DNA of 64,000 bases from IMG/VR virus record IMGVR_UViG_3300047444_000753, positions 69,256-133,255 of that record. One strand, 5' to 3'. This document shows positions 15,849 to 22,929 of this stretch, one piece after another (within the stretch, counting starts at the first letter, position 1; each line of letters begins with the position of its first letter). The notes under the pieces were generated by a model that saw nothing but the letters and a program-made list of their open reading frames with translations, was not told the origin of the DNA and did no database searches. Both the position numbers and the translations under genes were made by a program. This DNA is from a virus.

Positions 15849-16038
15849 TCCGTGGGAGATCTGCACGTGCACCGGGAAAGAGTCCTGCTCACTGTGCGAG
15901 GGCGGGACGATAACGCCGGAGTCACGGCGCTACTTCGAGGGAATCGCAGCGGCGGCAGAGAAGGATCTGGATAGTCTGCCGGAATCCTCGCAGCCGTTGT
16001 GGTACCGGCTACATAAGCAGGCCATGATACAGGGCTGA
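15841..16038 (+). CDS. Zinc-binding small protein
   Basis: The 65 residues from a GTG contain CTCTGKESCSLC, two close Cys pairs as in a zinc knuckle, then a helix. It is the last gene before the 16069 promoter. Confidence 0.55.
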   Translation: MTSPWEICTCTGKESCSLCEGGTITPESRRYFEGIAAAAEKDLDSLPESSQPLWYRLHKQAMIQG

Positions 16039-16044
16039 TATACT
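16036..16044 (+). promoter_or_regulatory. Extended -10 promoter
   Basis: TGATATACT is an extended -10 element without a good -35. It precedes the 16069 gene and its ATCAGCAAGGAG leader. Confidence 0.5.
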
Positions 16045-16068
16045 GTAGTCAAATCAGCAAGGAGTATC

Positions 16069-16578
16069 ATGGACGACGATTACGAAGAGTTTGGCGACGA
16101 CGTCGAGACTCTGGAAGAGTGTGGGATTGACCTCGGAGAGATCGTCCTTGTGAGCACTGTGCAGGGTCCTGAGATCGGGATGCTGATGGACACCTTCGAG
16201 GAAGGCGTCTGGCTCAAAACGACACACAAGAACACCAAGATTGCTGTCGAGGTCGGAGTCAAGGAGAAGGCGGCGCTGCTGTGCGAGGTGGAGAAGTTCA
16301 CCGTGCGCGAGCTGCAGAACTACGCCCGTGAGAACGGGATGCGCTGGACCTTCAACAAGAAGCGCGAATTCTTGGTAGACTTTGTCTTTGAGGACCTGCT
16401 GAAGAACCGGATCGCCAACAGCACGACTGAGGTACTGGTCAAACTGAACAGGCCGATCTCGATGTTCATTCCCCTGCCGCACGTGCTGCGGGTGGTGTCG
16501 TATGACGAGTGGGCGGAAGAGAAGGCACTGCGCGACACGGCTGCAGATCTGGGCGACCTCAAGGTTGACGAAGACTAA
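16069..16578 (+). CDS. Hypothetical protein
   Basis: The 169-residue protein is acidic at both ends, with a beta-rich N-terminal half (EIVLVSTVQGPEIGMLMD) and a helical middle. It has its own promoter. No family recognised. Confidence 0.65.
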   Translation: MDDDYEEFGDDVETLEECGIDLGEIVLVSTVQGPEIGMLMDTFEEGVWLKTTHKNTKIAVEVGVKEKAALLCEVEKFTVRELQNYARENGMRWTFNKKREFLVDFVFEDLLKNRIANSTTEVLVKLNRPISMFIPLPHVLRVVSYDEWAEEKALRDTAADLGDLKVDED

Positions 16579-16593
16579 GAACTTGTGTATCCT
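16565..16593 (+). promoter_or_regulatory. Sigma-A-like promoter
   Basis: TTGACG lies inside the previous gene; 17 nt then TATCCT precede the 16623 operon. Confidence 0.55.
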
Positions 16594-16622
16594 TGTTATA
16601 TACCAACCAACAAGGAGATAAC

Positions 16623-16832
16623 ATGGAATTCAAGTTCGACATAGGTGACCGAGTCAGGCTGACCAACGCGTTCTTCAAAGGTGAACTGGCTCCCGGTGCC
16701 ACCGGAACTGTCCTCAACAGGGGCGTACTGTTCCCCGGTCGGCCCGAGTACTGCATCAAGCTCGACACTGACGGCAGTGACATCGAGGCATGGTGGGTCT
16801 TCGAAGTAGATCTGGAGGCCGAAGATGTCTAA
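16623..16832 (+). CDS. KOW/SH3-like mini-protein
   Basis: FDIGDRVRLTNAFFKGE, then GATGTVLNRG, a CIKLD strand and a final VFEVDLE strand fill the 69 residues. Confidence 0.65.
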   Translation: MEFKFDIGDRVRLTNAFFKGELAPGATGTVLNRGVLFPGRPEYCIKLDTDGSDIEAWWVFEVDLEAEDV

Positions 16833-17052
16833 GTTCAAAGAGGGCGACCGGATCCGTCTGGCGGAGAACATCTCACAGGAGCTGCCCTTCCTGCGCAAGG
16901 GTGCTGTTGGGGCGATACAAGGCGGCTTCCCAGCATACAAGGATGACGAGCCAGCCTACTTCCTCATCATGGATCCTGTGGGTAAGTACTCAGGCGAAGA
17001 CCTTGACTACTGGGTAGCGACGGAGAGCACGCTGGAGGCTGAGAGTGATTGA
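16825..17052 (+). CDS. KOW/SH3-like mini-protein
   Basis: FKEGDRIRLAENI, then RKGAVGAI, two strands and VATESTLE. It is a tandem relative of the gene just upstream, which it overlaps by 8 nt. Confidence 0.65.
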   Translation: MSKFKEGDRIRLAENISQELPFLRKGAVGAIQGGFPAYKDDEPAYFLIMDPVGKYSGEDLDYWVATESTLEAESD

Positions 17053-17206
17053 GCTGGCACTCGTGCTGATCGTAGTGGCGATGGTCCTGATGTCGGTGGC
17101 ACTGGCATCGAGGAACCTGACCTACGGGGGCAGGGCACTGATGTGTTTCATTGCTGCTGGCATGTCCGCCTGCGGGGCAGTGCTGGCGTTCCTTAGCAGG
17201 ATATAA
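17045..17206 (+). CDS. Small membrane protein, two transmembrane segments
   Basis: The 53 residues from a GTG show two hydrophobic segments separated by a short polar loop (SRNLTYGGR). Last gene of the operon. Confidence 0.55.
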   Translation: MIELALVLIVVAMVLMSVALASRNLTYGGRALMCFIAAGMSACGAVLAFLSRI

Positions 17207-17211
17207 CAACC

Positions 17212-17289
17212 CGCGTGTCGATGTATAAGAGGCAAGTACGCCCACCTGCGGAGGTGGGAGGCGTCGGTTCGATTCCGGCCACGCGACCA
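17212..17289 (+). tRNA. tRNA-like sequence, non-canonical
   Basis: The 78 nt end in CCA. A 6-bp acceptor stem (CGCGTG/CACGCG) and a normal T-arm with loop TTCGATT are present. The anticodon arm pairs as 6 bp around a 6-nt loop (or 5 bp around 8 nt), and the D-arm has only 3 bp, so no standard anticodon can be assigned. It may be a decayed tRNA, a tRNA mimic or a relic of an attachment site. Confidence 0.35.
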
Positions 17290-17366
17290 TTTAGGTGCCG
17301 ATAGTTCGGCTAAGCAACGCAGCATCTAGCGGCCTAACAAACGACGAAAGATGAAGGAGAACGAGA

Positions 17367-17543
17367 ATGAGCCCTGATCCGGCATGGCGGGCAATGATTG
17401 ATTGGTTCGGCTGGTACGTTGTGCTGCCCGCGACGATGTTGTTCATTGTGGTAGGGATGATTGCGCTGACAGTCTTTGTCGTCGTATCCGTTGTAGATAT
17501 TGTAAAAAGCCGTAGGGGGCGGGCGAGATGGACGAAGAGGTAG
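17367..17543 (+). CDS. Small membrane protein
   Basis: The 58 residues have one long hydrophobic segment (VVLPATMLFIVVGMIALTVF) and a basic tail. It follows GAAGGAG and overlaps the next gene by 16 nt. Confidence 0.55.
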   Translation: MSPDPAWRAMIDWFGWYVVLPATMLFIVVGMIALTVFVVVSVVDIVKSRRGRARWTKR

Positions 17544-17698
17544 AACGTATCGCAGCAGCGTGGGTTGTGCAGCCGTGTCCTCCGGATGAGGCGCAGTGGT
17601 GTGATCCAGAGTGCCACGTCTGGGAGAACATGGATGAGGGCGACAAGGACTACCACCGGCAGTTCGTGGCCTTTGTCATCAAGGAGGCGATGAAGTAG
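17528..17698 (+). CDS. Small hypothetical protein
   Basis: The 56-residue product contains a CPP...WCDPECH cluster and could bind a metal. Last before a 156-bp gap that holds the promoter of the terminase-small-like gene (a TATACT at 17817-17822 with a weak -35). Confidence 0.5.
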   Translation: MDEEVERIAAAWVVQPCPPDEAQWCDPECHVWENMDEGDKDYHRQFVAFVIKEAMK

Positions 17699-17854
17699 TC
17701 AACACTATATGTAGTCGTCGGAGGGGCATCGAGGCACAAGTCGGCGAGTCTCCATAGGTTGACTTATTATACACCGTTGTCCATACAACACAATAGTGTC
17801 GCGGTGTATACTTTAGGGGAGACCTTATAGAACAAGACACCCCATGGAGCTAGC

Positions 17855-18457
17855 ATGATCGCCGATCCTTTTGACGATACCCCACCCACACTCGATGACC
17901 TAGAGAATGGTACTGTCAAGTCCCATAGCGCAGGCATGAACTCGGCTGCAGAGCAGGGTCGGAACACCCCAGTTGCATGGAAGCAGACCGTAGCTGAACC
18001 AGTTCCTGTCGTGCGCTGTACGGGCACTGTCCGGAACGGTGACAGGAAGGGCGAACGCTGCCCTAAGTGGAGCATCCGTGGTGCCACGGTCTGCCTGCAG
18101 CACGGCGGTCACCTCCCATCCGTCAAAGAGCACGCACAGGCCGTTGTCGAAGCAGCACGCATGCGAATGATCGGGCTGGCAGACGAAGCCATCGACGCGA
18201 TCGAAGACCTCGTGACCAACCCGGGCACACAGCAAAACGTCCGTCTAAAGGCCGCTACCGAAATACTCGACCGCATCGGAGTCAAGGGCGCACCTGACCT
18301 TGCCATCACCGTGGAAGTCTCCGCGAGCCCTTCAGACATGATCGCCGAAAAACTCAAGGCCATCGCTAAACGCATGGAACCCAAGGAAAACCCTGAGGAT
18401 CTAGGCGAAGTCGAGACCGAGGACGACGTAGTTGACGAAGAGCCCCCTGTGCTGTAA
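17855..18457 (+). CDS. Terminase small subunit-like protein with zinc motif
   Basis: The protein has 200 residues. RC-x13-RC, then RGATVC and HGG (residues 54-88) form the Cys/His motif found in many actinophage proteins labelled terminase small subunit or HTH protein. VRLKAATEILDRIGVKG (about 130-146) is the associated helical motif, and the tail is acidic. No large terminase follows, so a DNA-binding or packaging-initiation role is plausible but unproven. Confidence 0.55.
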   Translation: MIADPFDDTPPTLDDLENGTVKSHSAGMNSAAEQGRNTPVAWKQTVAEPVPVVRCTGTVRNGDRKGERCPKWSIRGATVCLQHGGHLPSVKEHAQAVVEAARMRMIGLADEAIDAIEDLVTNPGTQQNVRLKAATEILDRIGVKGAPDLAITVEVSASPSDMIAEKLKAIAKRMEPKENPEDLGEVETEDDVVDEEPPVL

Positions 18458-18517
18458 ACTGTAAGAGTTCCCCGTCCCGTCGATAAGGAACTGGTGGGCG
18501 TAGGCCTGACGAGAAAC

Positions 18518-18553
18518 CCCAGCCTCAGCTGTGAAGAGGCTGGGTTTTCTTTT
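18518..18553 (+). terminator. Strong intrinsic terminator
   Basis: A 9-bp stem (CCCAGCCTC/GAGGCTGGG) with a 9-nt loop is followed by TTTTCTTTT. Confidence 0.85.
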
Positions 18554-18573
18554 GCCCTTCAGCATATACCCTT

Positions 18574-18588
18574 TTACAATTCTTGCAA
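18574..18588 (+). promoter_or_regulatory. Dyad element next to a promoter
   Basis: TTACAA-TTC-TTGCAA ends 3 nt before the -35 box of the 18657 promoter, where a bound protein would affect RNA polymerase. Confidence 0.6.
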
Positions 18589-18591
18589 GGG

Positions 18592-18620
18592 TTGACACCC
18601 ACTAGATACACCTGTAAACT
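18592..18620 (+). promoter_or_regulatory. Sigma-A-like promoter
   Basis: TTGACA, 17 nt and TAAACT precede the 18657 gene. Confidence 0.8.
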
Positions 18621-18656
18621 AGACATATACCAACGGCCACAACAAGGAGAAACACT

Positions 18657-19178
18657 ATGAACTCTGCATCACTCGGCAGCAAGAACCTCTTCACCAACTC
18701 AGCCAACAGCAAAGAACTCAACTTCCGGAACAAGACCAACGACCGGACCTCCGTCTCCTCCATCGAGATCCGCAAGCTGTACCCCACCGGGGGCTGCGAA
18801 AGCTTGGAGAGCATCTCCGTCAAGGAAGAAGACAACGTCGCCATGGCGATCGCGATCCTCGGTGTCGGACGGGTGACTGATGATGTCGAGAGCGAGGCGA
18901 AGATCCGTGCGGAAATGATCCTCGATGCGAACTACGGTCACACCGAGGACGGTGTCCTGAAGCAGGCCATCATCGCACTTCGCTCCATCCTGATCGCCCG
19001 CGAGATGGAGGCAGCTGCGGCCACCAAGGATCTGGACGACGCCTACGCCCTCTACAAGCTGGCCTACCCGAAGACGACCACGGAGTTTGAGAGCTTCAAG
19101 GTTCTCTCCATGAAGGACCACTGGCTCTCTGTCCTGCGTCGGATGCGCAAGGACCCCACGGTCCTCGGCACGTTGTAA
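18657..19178 (+). CDS. Hypothetical protein
   Basis: The 173-residue protein has a Ser/Asn-rich N-terminus and a helical C-terminal 110 residues. It sits directly after the dyad element and a strong promoter, so it may belong to the regulated region. Not recognised. Confidence 0.65.
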   Translation: MNSASLGSKNLFTNSANSKELNFRNKTNDRTSVSSIEIRKLYPTGGCESLESISVKEEDNVAMAIAILGVGRVTDDVESEAKIRAEMILDANYGHTEDGVLKQAIIALRSILIAREMEAAAATKDLDDAYALYKLAYPKTTTEFESFKVLSMKDHWLSVLRRMRKDPTVLGTL

Positions 19179-19187
19179 GAAATACAA
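19173..19187 (+). promoter_or_regulatory. Degenerate dyad element over a stop codon
   Basis: TTGTAAGAAATACAA includes the TAA stop of the previous gene and is identical to the copy at 6215. Confidence 0.4.
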
Positions 19188-19213
19188 ACCCACAACAAGA
19201 AAAGGAATCCACC

Positions 19214-19594
19214 ATGAAGAACATCTACATCACAGGCGACCGCTCCATGGAGCCCTACCTCGCAGCAGGCGCAGTCAACGCCATCCTCAAGGATCTCGTG
19301 CGCCAGAACAACGGCGACCTCGCCATCGGCACAGGCAACTGTAACGGTGGCATCGAACGGGCCGTGCGCTACCTGATCGCGGAGGAGTTCATGAACCTCG
19401 CGCACTACTCCACCGACGAAGACGGCAAGCCGGACTTCGAGTCCACGTTCCGGGAGCTGGAGGACGTCATCGATCAGGTGGTCTTCATCCACACGGATCC
19501 GCTGAGCTCCCGTATCGGGCGAGCAGTCGCTGCCGTGTTCCCCGAGGACAAGGTCTCGATGCCCTTCCAAGAAGTGATGGCAGCTTCGTTGTAA
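19214..19594 (+). CDS. SLOG-like Rossmann protein
   Basis: The protein has 126 residues. YITGDRSMEP at the start and IGTGNCNGGIERAVR around residues 37-51 match the nucleotide-binding loops of the SLOG/YspA superfamily (ITG-R and G-GGID-A). SLOG proteins bind nucleotides or nucleotide-derived signals. The ligand is unknown. A second, clearer SLOG protein lies at 44511. Confidence 0.5.
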   Translation: MKNIYITGDRSMEPYLAAGAVNAILKDLVRQNNGDLAIGTGNCNGGIERAVRYLIAEEFMNLAHYSTDEDGKPDFESTFRELEDVIDQVVFIHTDPLSSRIGRAVAAVFPEDKVSMPFQEVMAASL

Positions 19595-19603
19595 GAATTG
19601 CAA
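19589..19603 (+). promoter_or_regulatory. Dyad element over a stop codon
   Basis: TTGTAA-GAA-TTGCAA includes the TAA stop of the SLOG-like gene, just before its terminator. Confidence 0.6.
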
Positions 19604-19611
19604 AACAGAAA

Positions 19612-19646
19612 ACCCCCGGCACCCTCTAAGGACCGGGGGTTCTCTG
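19612..19646 (+). terminator. Intrinsic terminator
   Basis: An 8-bp stem (ACCCCCGG/CCGGGGGT) with a 13-nt loop, then TCTCTGTGT. Confidence 0.7.
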
Positions 19647-19744
19647 TGTCTCGTACTCTCAACCACTAGACCCTTAAAGGGTATGCGAGGGTGGGTCTGG
19701 GGTCAAGTCCACATAACTGCATATTACTGTGGTACACTTAATGC

Positions 19745-20242
19745 ATGACACTTACTAAGACTTACCCATTCATGTCCAACCTGATCTTCCAGAATGTCAT
19801 AGTCCATGACGAATGCTGGGAGTGGCAGGGAGTCCAGCGCAAAGGCTATGGCCGGATCTCGGTCGATAGCAAGCAGTACTCCGTACATCGTGTGGTCTTC
19901 GCAGACATTCATGGCCCCATTCCTGAGGGGATGACCGTGCTACACACCTGCGACAATCCTCCCTGTTGTAGGCCTGAGCACCTCAGGCTAGCGACACAGG
20001 CAGAGAATATGGCTGACATGCTGGCCAAGGGTAGGCACGTACCGGGGACGGGAGGGACACCACCCCACGCATTCGGAGTAGGACACGCTAACGCGAAGAT
20101 GACGGACGAGATCGTTCTTGCGATCCGAGCGAGGTACGCAGAGGGTGCTATCACACAGAAGGAACTGGCCACCGAGTTCGCAGTGCACCAGAGCCAAGTC
20201 TCCCGGGCCATCAGTGGTAAGGGTTGGGGCCACCTCCTCTAA
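19745..20242 (+). CDS. HNH endonuclease with C-terminal HTH, probably leaderless
   Basis: The 165-residue protein has the HNH_3 pattern: CWEWQG, GYGRI, VHRVV, then VLHTCDNPPCCRPEHL with the catalytic His, and AENMADM. Residues 115-160 (IRARYAEGAITQKELATEFA) form a resolvase-type helix-turn-helix, as in homing endonucleases. TACACT ends 7 nt before the ATG and no ribosome site is visible. It ends at the border of the ATGCGGT repeats. Confidence 0.85.
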   Translation: MTLTKTYPFMSNLIFQNVIVHDECWEWQGVQRKGYGRISVDSKQYSVHRVVFADIHGPIPEGMTVLHTCDNPPCCRPEHLRLATQAENMADMLAKGRHVPGTGGTPPHAFGVGHANAKMTDEIVLAIRARYAEGAITQKELATEFAVHQSQVSRAISGKGWGHLL

Positions 20243-20247
20243 CGCGA

Positions 20248-20628
20248 ATGCGGTACACCCTAATGCGGTTGCGGTCTTAGTGGATGCGGTACACCCTAAT
20301 GCGGTGCACATGGATGCGGTTACGGCTATTAAGGATGCGGTGCCTGCCATGCGGTACTAGTGCATGCGGTGCGGTATCCCGGATGCGGTTGACTAGGATG
20401 CGGTACTAGGGCATGCGGTGCGGTGTTCCGGATGCGGTTGCGGTCAGATAGCATGCGGTGCGGTTGTAGGCATGCGGTGGCCCTCCTTTTGCGGTTAGGG
20501 GCATGCGGTGCGGCTAAGTCGATGCGGTGGCCCTCCTTTGCGGATGCGGTGATGCGGTTGCCGTTTTTGGCATGCGGTGATGCGGTTGACTCGATGCGGT
20601 CGTAAATTGATGCGGTGCGGCATGCGGT
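20248..20628 (+). repeat. Array of 23 ATGCGGT repeats
   Basis: The heptamer ATGCGGT occurs 23 times in 381 bp, all in the same orientation, mostly preceded by G or C and often followed by GCGGT or TGCGGT. Spacing is irregular, averaging about 17 bp. Any reading frames here are by-products of the repeats. The array is iteron-like. Confidence 0.85.
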
Positions 20629-20642
20629 TGCAACTTTTGTAA
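20628..20642 (+). promoter_or_regulatory. Dyad element at end of repeat array
   Basis: TTGCAA-CTT-TTGTAA begins at the last base of the last ATGCGGT copy. Confidence 0.55.
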
Positions 20643-20752
20643 GTAGGGGTGGTCAGGGGTGGTCAGAGCTCCTCTGTGGGAGAAACCCCCGGCGTGTTTC
20701 AGATGCCGAAAACGATTTCCACCTCAACAAAAACCAATTTTCGATACGTTAG

Positions 20753-20781
20753 TTGACATCTATGTATGTATAAGATATACT
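20753..20781 (+). promoter_or_regulatory. Sigma-A-like promoter
   Basis: TTGACA, 17 nt and TATACT, one of the best matches in the window, drives only a 42-residue gene. Confidence 0.8.
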
Positions 20782-20813
20782 TGATACATACCCAACGAAA
20801 GGAATCAAAGACT

Positions 20814-20942
20814 ATGAAGAAATTTCTCGACTACCAGCTCAACCCGGTGCTCTTCGTCATCGTTTTCATCTACGTGATGACTGACAAGTTCGCCCGGTCG
20901 ATTTTCGTCAAGGATTACAAGCCCAAGCGCCTGTACTTCTAG
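20814..20942 (+). CDS. Small membrane peptide between the two repeat blocks
   Basis: The 42 residues have one transmembrane segment (VLFVIVFIYVM) and a Lys/Arg-rich C-terminus. A strong promoter and AAAGGAA site support it. It separates the ATGCGGT and AGCGCT arrays. Confidence 0.65.
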   Translation: MKKFLDYQLNPVLFVIVFIYVMTDKFARSIFVKDYKPKRLYF

Positions 20943-20962
20943 CACACCGACTGAAACTCACT

Positions 20963-21254
20963 AGCGCTATATAAGCGCTATAGAAACACACCAACACAAG
21001 CTCACCACCTCGGGGCGAAGCTCACCAGCTCGGCGGAGGTTCACCACCTTAGCGCTACATAAACACAATAGCGCTAGCGCTTCAGCGCTACACATACACG
21101 CATACGCACACAGGCACATCGCCACACCACCTCGGGAGAGGATCACCACCTCAAATCGTCTCACCACCTCAAGCGCTAGCGCTAACACATAGCGCTTTAG
21201 CGCATAGCGCTACGCGGAGGTTCACCAGCTCGGGAGGGCGAGACTCACCAGCAC
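20963..21254 (+). repeat. AGCGCT palindrome array with TCACCASCTC repeats
   Basis: The palindrome AGCGCT occurs at 20963, 20974, 21051, 21070, 21076, 21084, 21172, 21178, 21191 and 21206, with a degenerate AGCGCA at 21199. About eight copies of TCACCACCTC or TCACCAGCTC lie between them. No gene is visible. Confidence 0.8.
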
Positions 21255-21268
21255 ATGGGTTTAGCCCC

Positions 21269-21283
21269 TTACAAAATTTGCAA
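21269..21283 (+). promoter_or_regulatory. Dyad element
   Basis: TTACAA-AAT-TTGCAA is flanked by CCCC and GGGG, which extend the dyad. Confidence 0.6.
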
Positions 21284-21378
21284 GGGGTTAGGGGGGGGGG
21301 GGTGTTGGGTTTTCGATTCCGGGGGGCGGGACCTTCTGGCCGGGTGGGGTTCAGGCCGTCGCCCTACTTCCCACCCGT

Positions 21379-21393
21379 TTACAATTCTTGCAA
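21379..21393 (+). promoter_or_regulatory. Dyad element
   Basis: TTACAA-TTC-TTGCAA, the same 15-mer as at 18574 and 25346. Confidence 0.6.
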
Positions 21394-21449
21394 CGTCTCG
21401 CAAGAATCATAACCAGTGGCCCGGGGCCGTCGCTCCGGTTGATGACTTC

Positions 21450-21478
21450 AGTATTGCATATTCAATTGCACGTGTCAA
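21450..21478 (-). promoter_or_regulatory. Orphan minus-strand promoter
   Basis: On the minus strand TTGACA, 17 nt and AATACT point into non-coding sequence; no gene follows. It lies upstream of the divergent 21565 promoter. Confidence 0.5.
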
Positions 21479-21564
21479 CATATCGCCCTGCCCAACATGC
21501 AGGGCGTTTAGCGACTCCCATAACTCTCCCCTATGGATCTGGAGATGTCAAGTCGCTGCAGGAC

Positions 21565-21593
21565 TTGCGCATTGGTTTACATGCGTGTATTGT
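21565..21593 (+). promoter_or_regulatory. Promoter with TTGCGC -35
   Basis: TTGCGC, 17 nt and TATTGT belong to a second promoter class (TTGCGT/TATAGT) also seen at 22099, 23367 and 25836. Confidence 0.6.
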
Positions 21594-21628
21594 AGAGATA
21601 TCAGCTCAACCAAACCAAGGAGCACACC

Positions 21629-21913
21629 ATGACTGTACAGGTCCGTTACACCGCGTCCGTCGTCAATTTCGACACTGCCGAAACTTTTACGGGCTGGGTT
21701 GATCCTAGCTGGAACCGCTGGGAACTGCGGAGCACGGCGGAAGATGTCCGTACGTTCGAATACGCGGATGAGGCGGAAGCGCTGGCCGCGATTGAATCGG
21801 AGATTGGCGCACCCGATAATTGGGACGGTGAGTCCTATTACGCGGCGGACGCGGCCATCAACTTGGAGTCCGGCGAACACTGGCTGTACGCGGCGCACGT
21901 GACCGAAAGCTAG
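21629..21913 (+). CDS. Hypothetical protein
   Basis: The 94-residue acidic, Trp-rich protein looks beta-rich at the start and helical in the middle. It is a single-gene unit between its own promoter and terminator. Not recognised. Confidence 0.65.
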   Translation: MTVQVRYTASVVNFDTAETFTGWVDPSWNRWELRSTAEDVRTFEYADEAEALAAIESEIGAPDNWDGESYYAADAAINLESGEHWLYAAHVTES

Positions 21914-21957
21914 GCCCCCGCGAAAGTACCCCGGCGCTGAGCGCGTCGGGGGCTTTT
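21914..21957 (+). terminator. Intrinsic terminator
   Basis: GCCCCCG pairs with CGGGGGC 26 nt later, followed by TTTT. It runs into a dyad variant (TTGCAT-TTT-TTGCAA) at 21956-21970. Confidence 0.7.
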
Positions 21958-21977
21958 GCATTTTTTGCAACGGGGCT

Positions 21978-22048
21978 AAAAAAAAGACCCAGAGTGGGCC
22001 TTCCCCGGGACCCGTCTCAGGGCCCCTATCATGTTCGGCTTCCGCCTA
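21978..22048 (-). ncRNA. Putative small RNA, family A copy 1
   Basis: A minus-strand promoter (TTGACA at 22084-22079, -10 near 22060-22055) predicts a 71-nt transcript that ends in a GC-rich hairpin and a run of eight T. There is no open frame. Its last 50 nt resemble the 23221 unit. Confidence 0.45.
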
Positions 22049-22054
22049 TACTCA

Positions 22055-22084
22055 ATTATTGCATACAAAATACACACGTGTCAA
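22055..22084 (-). promoter_or_regulatory. Orphan minus-strand promoter
   Basis: TTGACA, 18 nt and AATAAT on the minus strand, divergent from the 22099 promoter. Confidence 0.5.
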
Positions 22085-22098
22085 CCCCTAAACCAGAC

Positions 22099-22127
22099 TT
22101 GCGTATCAACATATACCCGTGTACAGT
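22099..22127 (+). promoter_or_regulatory. Promoter with TTGCGT -35
   Basis: TTGCGT, 17 nt and TACAGT. The leader to 22239 is long (about 105 nt) and begins GGTATCAGCAACGGAG. Confidence 0.55.
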
Positions 22128-22238
22128 ATAGGTATCAGCAACGGAGTAAGGGCCACGGGCCAGACTCAACCGGCGCTGACCAACACTTTACAGGTCCCAA
22201 CGCCTGACCGCTTATCCGCTAGCCCAAGGAGTCTTATA

Positions 22239-22499
22239 ATGTTTGCAAAGCAGATCCGCATCCGTCCGCTACACCTCCCCACCGCGTGGAGTGTCGTACT
22301 GTTGCTGCTGATCCTCCCGGCCCTGTACGTCGAGCTGACGGGAGATTTCCCGGGCCGCGTGTGGTTCTACGGGCAGGAGGAAGATAGCGAGCTGGCGGGC
22401 GTATTCCTCAACGCTCACAACTACATCTTTACAACTCTTGCAACCACGTGGGACGTCGTCGGACGGCTTGCGGGCAGCGTCAAAGAATTCTTTGCCTGA
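22239..22499 (+). CDS. Small membrane protein
   Basis: The 86 residues include a transmembrane segment (AWSVVLLLLILPALYVEL). The ATG follows CCAAGGAG; upstream in-frame codons belong to the leader. The dyad element at 22429 lies in the codons for residues 64-68. Confidence 0.6.
   Translation: MFAKQIRIRPLHLPTAWSVVLLLLILPALYVELTGDFPGRVWFYGQEEDSELAGVFLNAHNYIFTTLATTWDVVGRLAGSVKEFFA
22429..22443 (+). promoter_or_regulatory. Dyad element inside a gene
   Basis: TTACAA-CTC-TTGCAA within coding sequence. Confidence 0.55.
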
Positions 22500-22503
22500 C
22501 GGG

Positions 22504-22533
22504 TTGACATCCGTATACCTTATGCCTTAGACT
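22504..22533 (+). promoter_or_regulatory. Sigma-A-like promoter
   Basis: TTGACA, 18 nt and TAGACT start 4 nt after the previous stop. Confidence 0.8.
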
Positions 22534-22561
22534 AGTAGTACACCAACAAAGGAGAAACACC

Positions 22562-22888
22562 ATGGCAAATCTCACCGCTACCCCCAAAGACCTCACCTCG
22601 GCCATCGCGGCGCTGAACGGTAAGAGCGTCCGGAAGATCGGGAACAACACGGAGCTGCGCTTGGAAGTGACCCCCAAGGGCCGTAGCGTCGTGGCCACGC
22701 TGCACGGCAACAGGATTGTCCGCTATGAGGCTGACGGTGTCTACGTGAGCTGGGCAGGTTACACCACCAGCACCACCCGTGACCGGCTGAACCAGCTCTC
22801 CCCGGCCCGATTCAACATCGCCGGACGCCTCCCCCACATCGACGGCGAAGAGGTATTTAGCCTCGAATGGGTCAAGGTCACCAACTAA
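22562..22888 (+). CDS. Widespread actinophage protein
   Basis: The 108-residue product contains LNGKSVRKIGNNTELRL, VATLHGNRIVRYEADGVYVS, GYTTSTTRDRLNQ. This combination (NNT, LHG..I.., TT..R.N) is common in short proteins of actinobacteriophages, and no activity is known to me. It has its own promoter. Confidence 0.65.
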   Translation: MANLTATPKDLTSAIAALNGKSVRKIGNNTELRLEVTPKGRSVVATLHGNRIVRYEADGVYVSWAGYTTSTTRDRLNQLSPARFNIAGRLPHIDGEEVFSLEWVKVTN

Positions 22889-22895
22889 CCGGGAC

Positions 22896-22919
22896 GCCCG
22901 GGGTCTAACAAGCCCCGGG
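22896..22919 (+). terminator. Hairpin, possible terminator
   Basis: GCCCGGGG pairs with CCCCGGGC; there is no clear T-run. Confidence 0.4.
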
Positions 22920-22929
22920 CTATCCGCCC

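Larger units (their letters stand above)
21255..21449 (+). other. Non-coding segment with G-run and two dyad elements
   Basis: Dyad elements at 21269 and 21379, a run of twelve G at 21291-21302 and an 8-bp inverted repeat around 21384-21407 occur here. A frame on the plus strand is interrupted-looking and lacks a start signal. I see no gene. Confidence 0.6.

Noticed and set aside
20423-20605. A 60-codon frame inside the ATGCGGT array
   Set aside because: It is made of translated repeats (MRC, RSM and similar) and lacks a ribosome site.
20248-20628. CRISPR array
   Set aside because: Repeats are only 7 bp, spacers are shorter than 30 bp and irregular, and no cas genes are present.
21291-21302. 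Run of twelve G as a frameshift or phase-variation site
   Set aside because: It lies in non-coding sequence, so length changes would not alter a protein; it may also be a length error in sequencing.
21255-21702. Plus-strand frames crossing the run of twelve G
   Set aside because: No start signal, mixed codon use, and they overlap regulatory elements and the 21629 gene.
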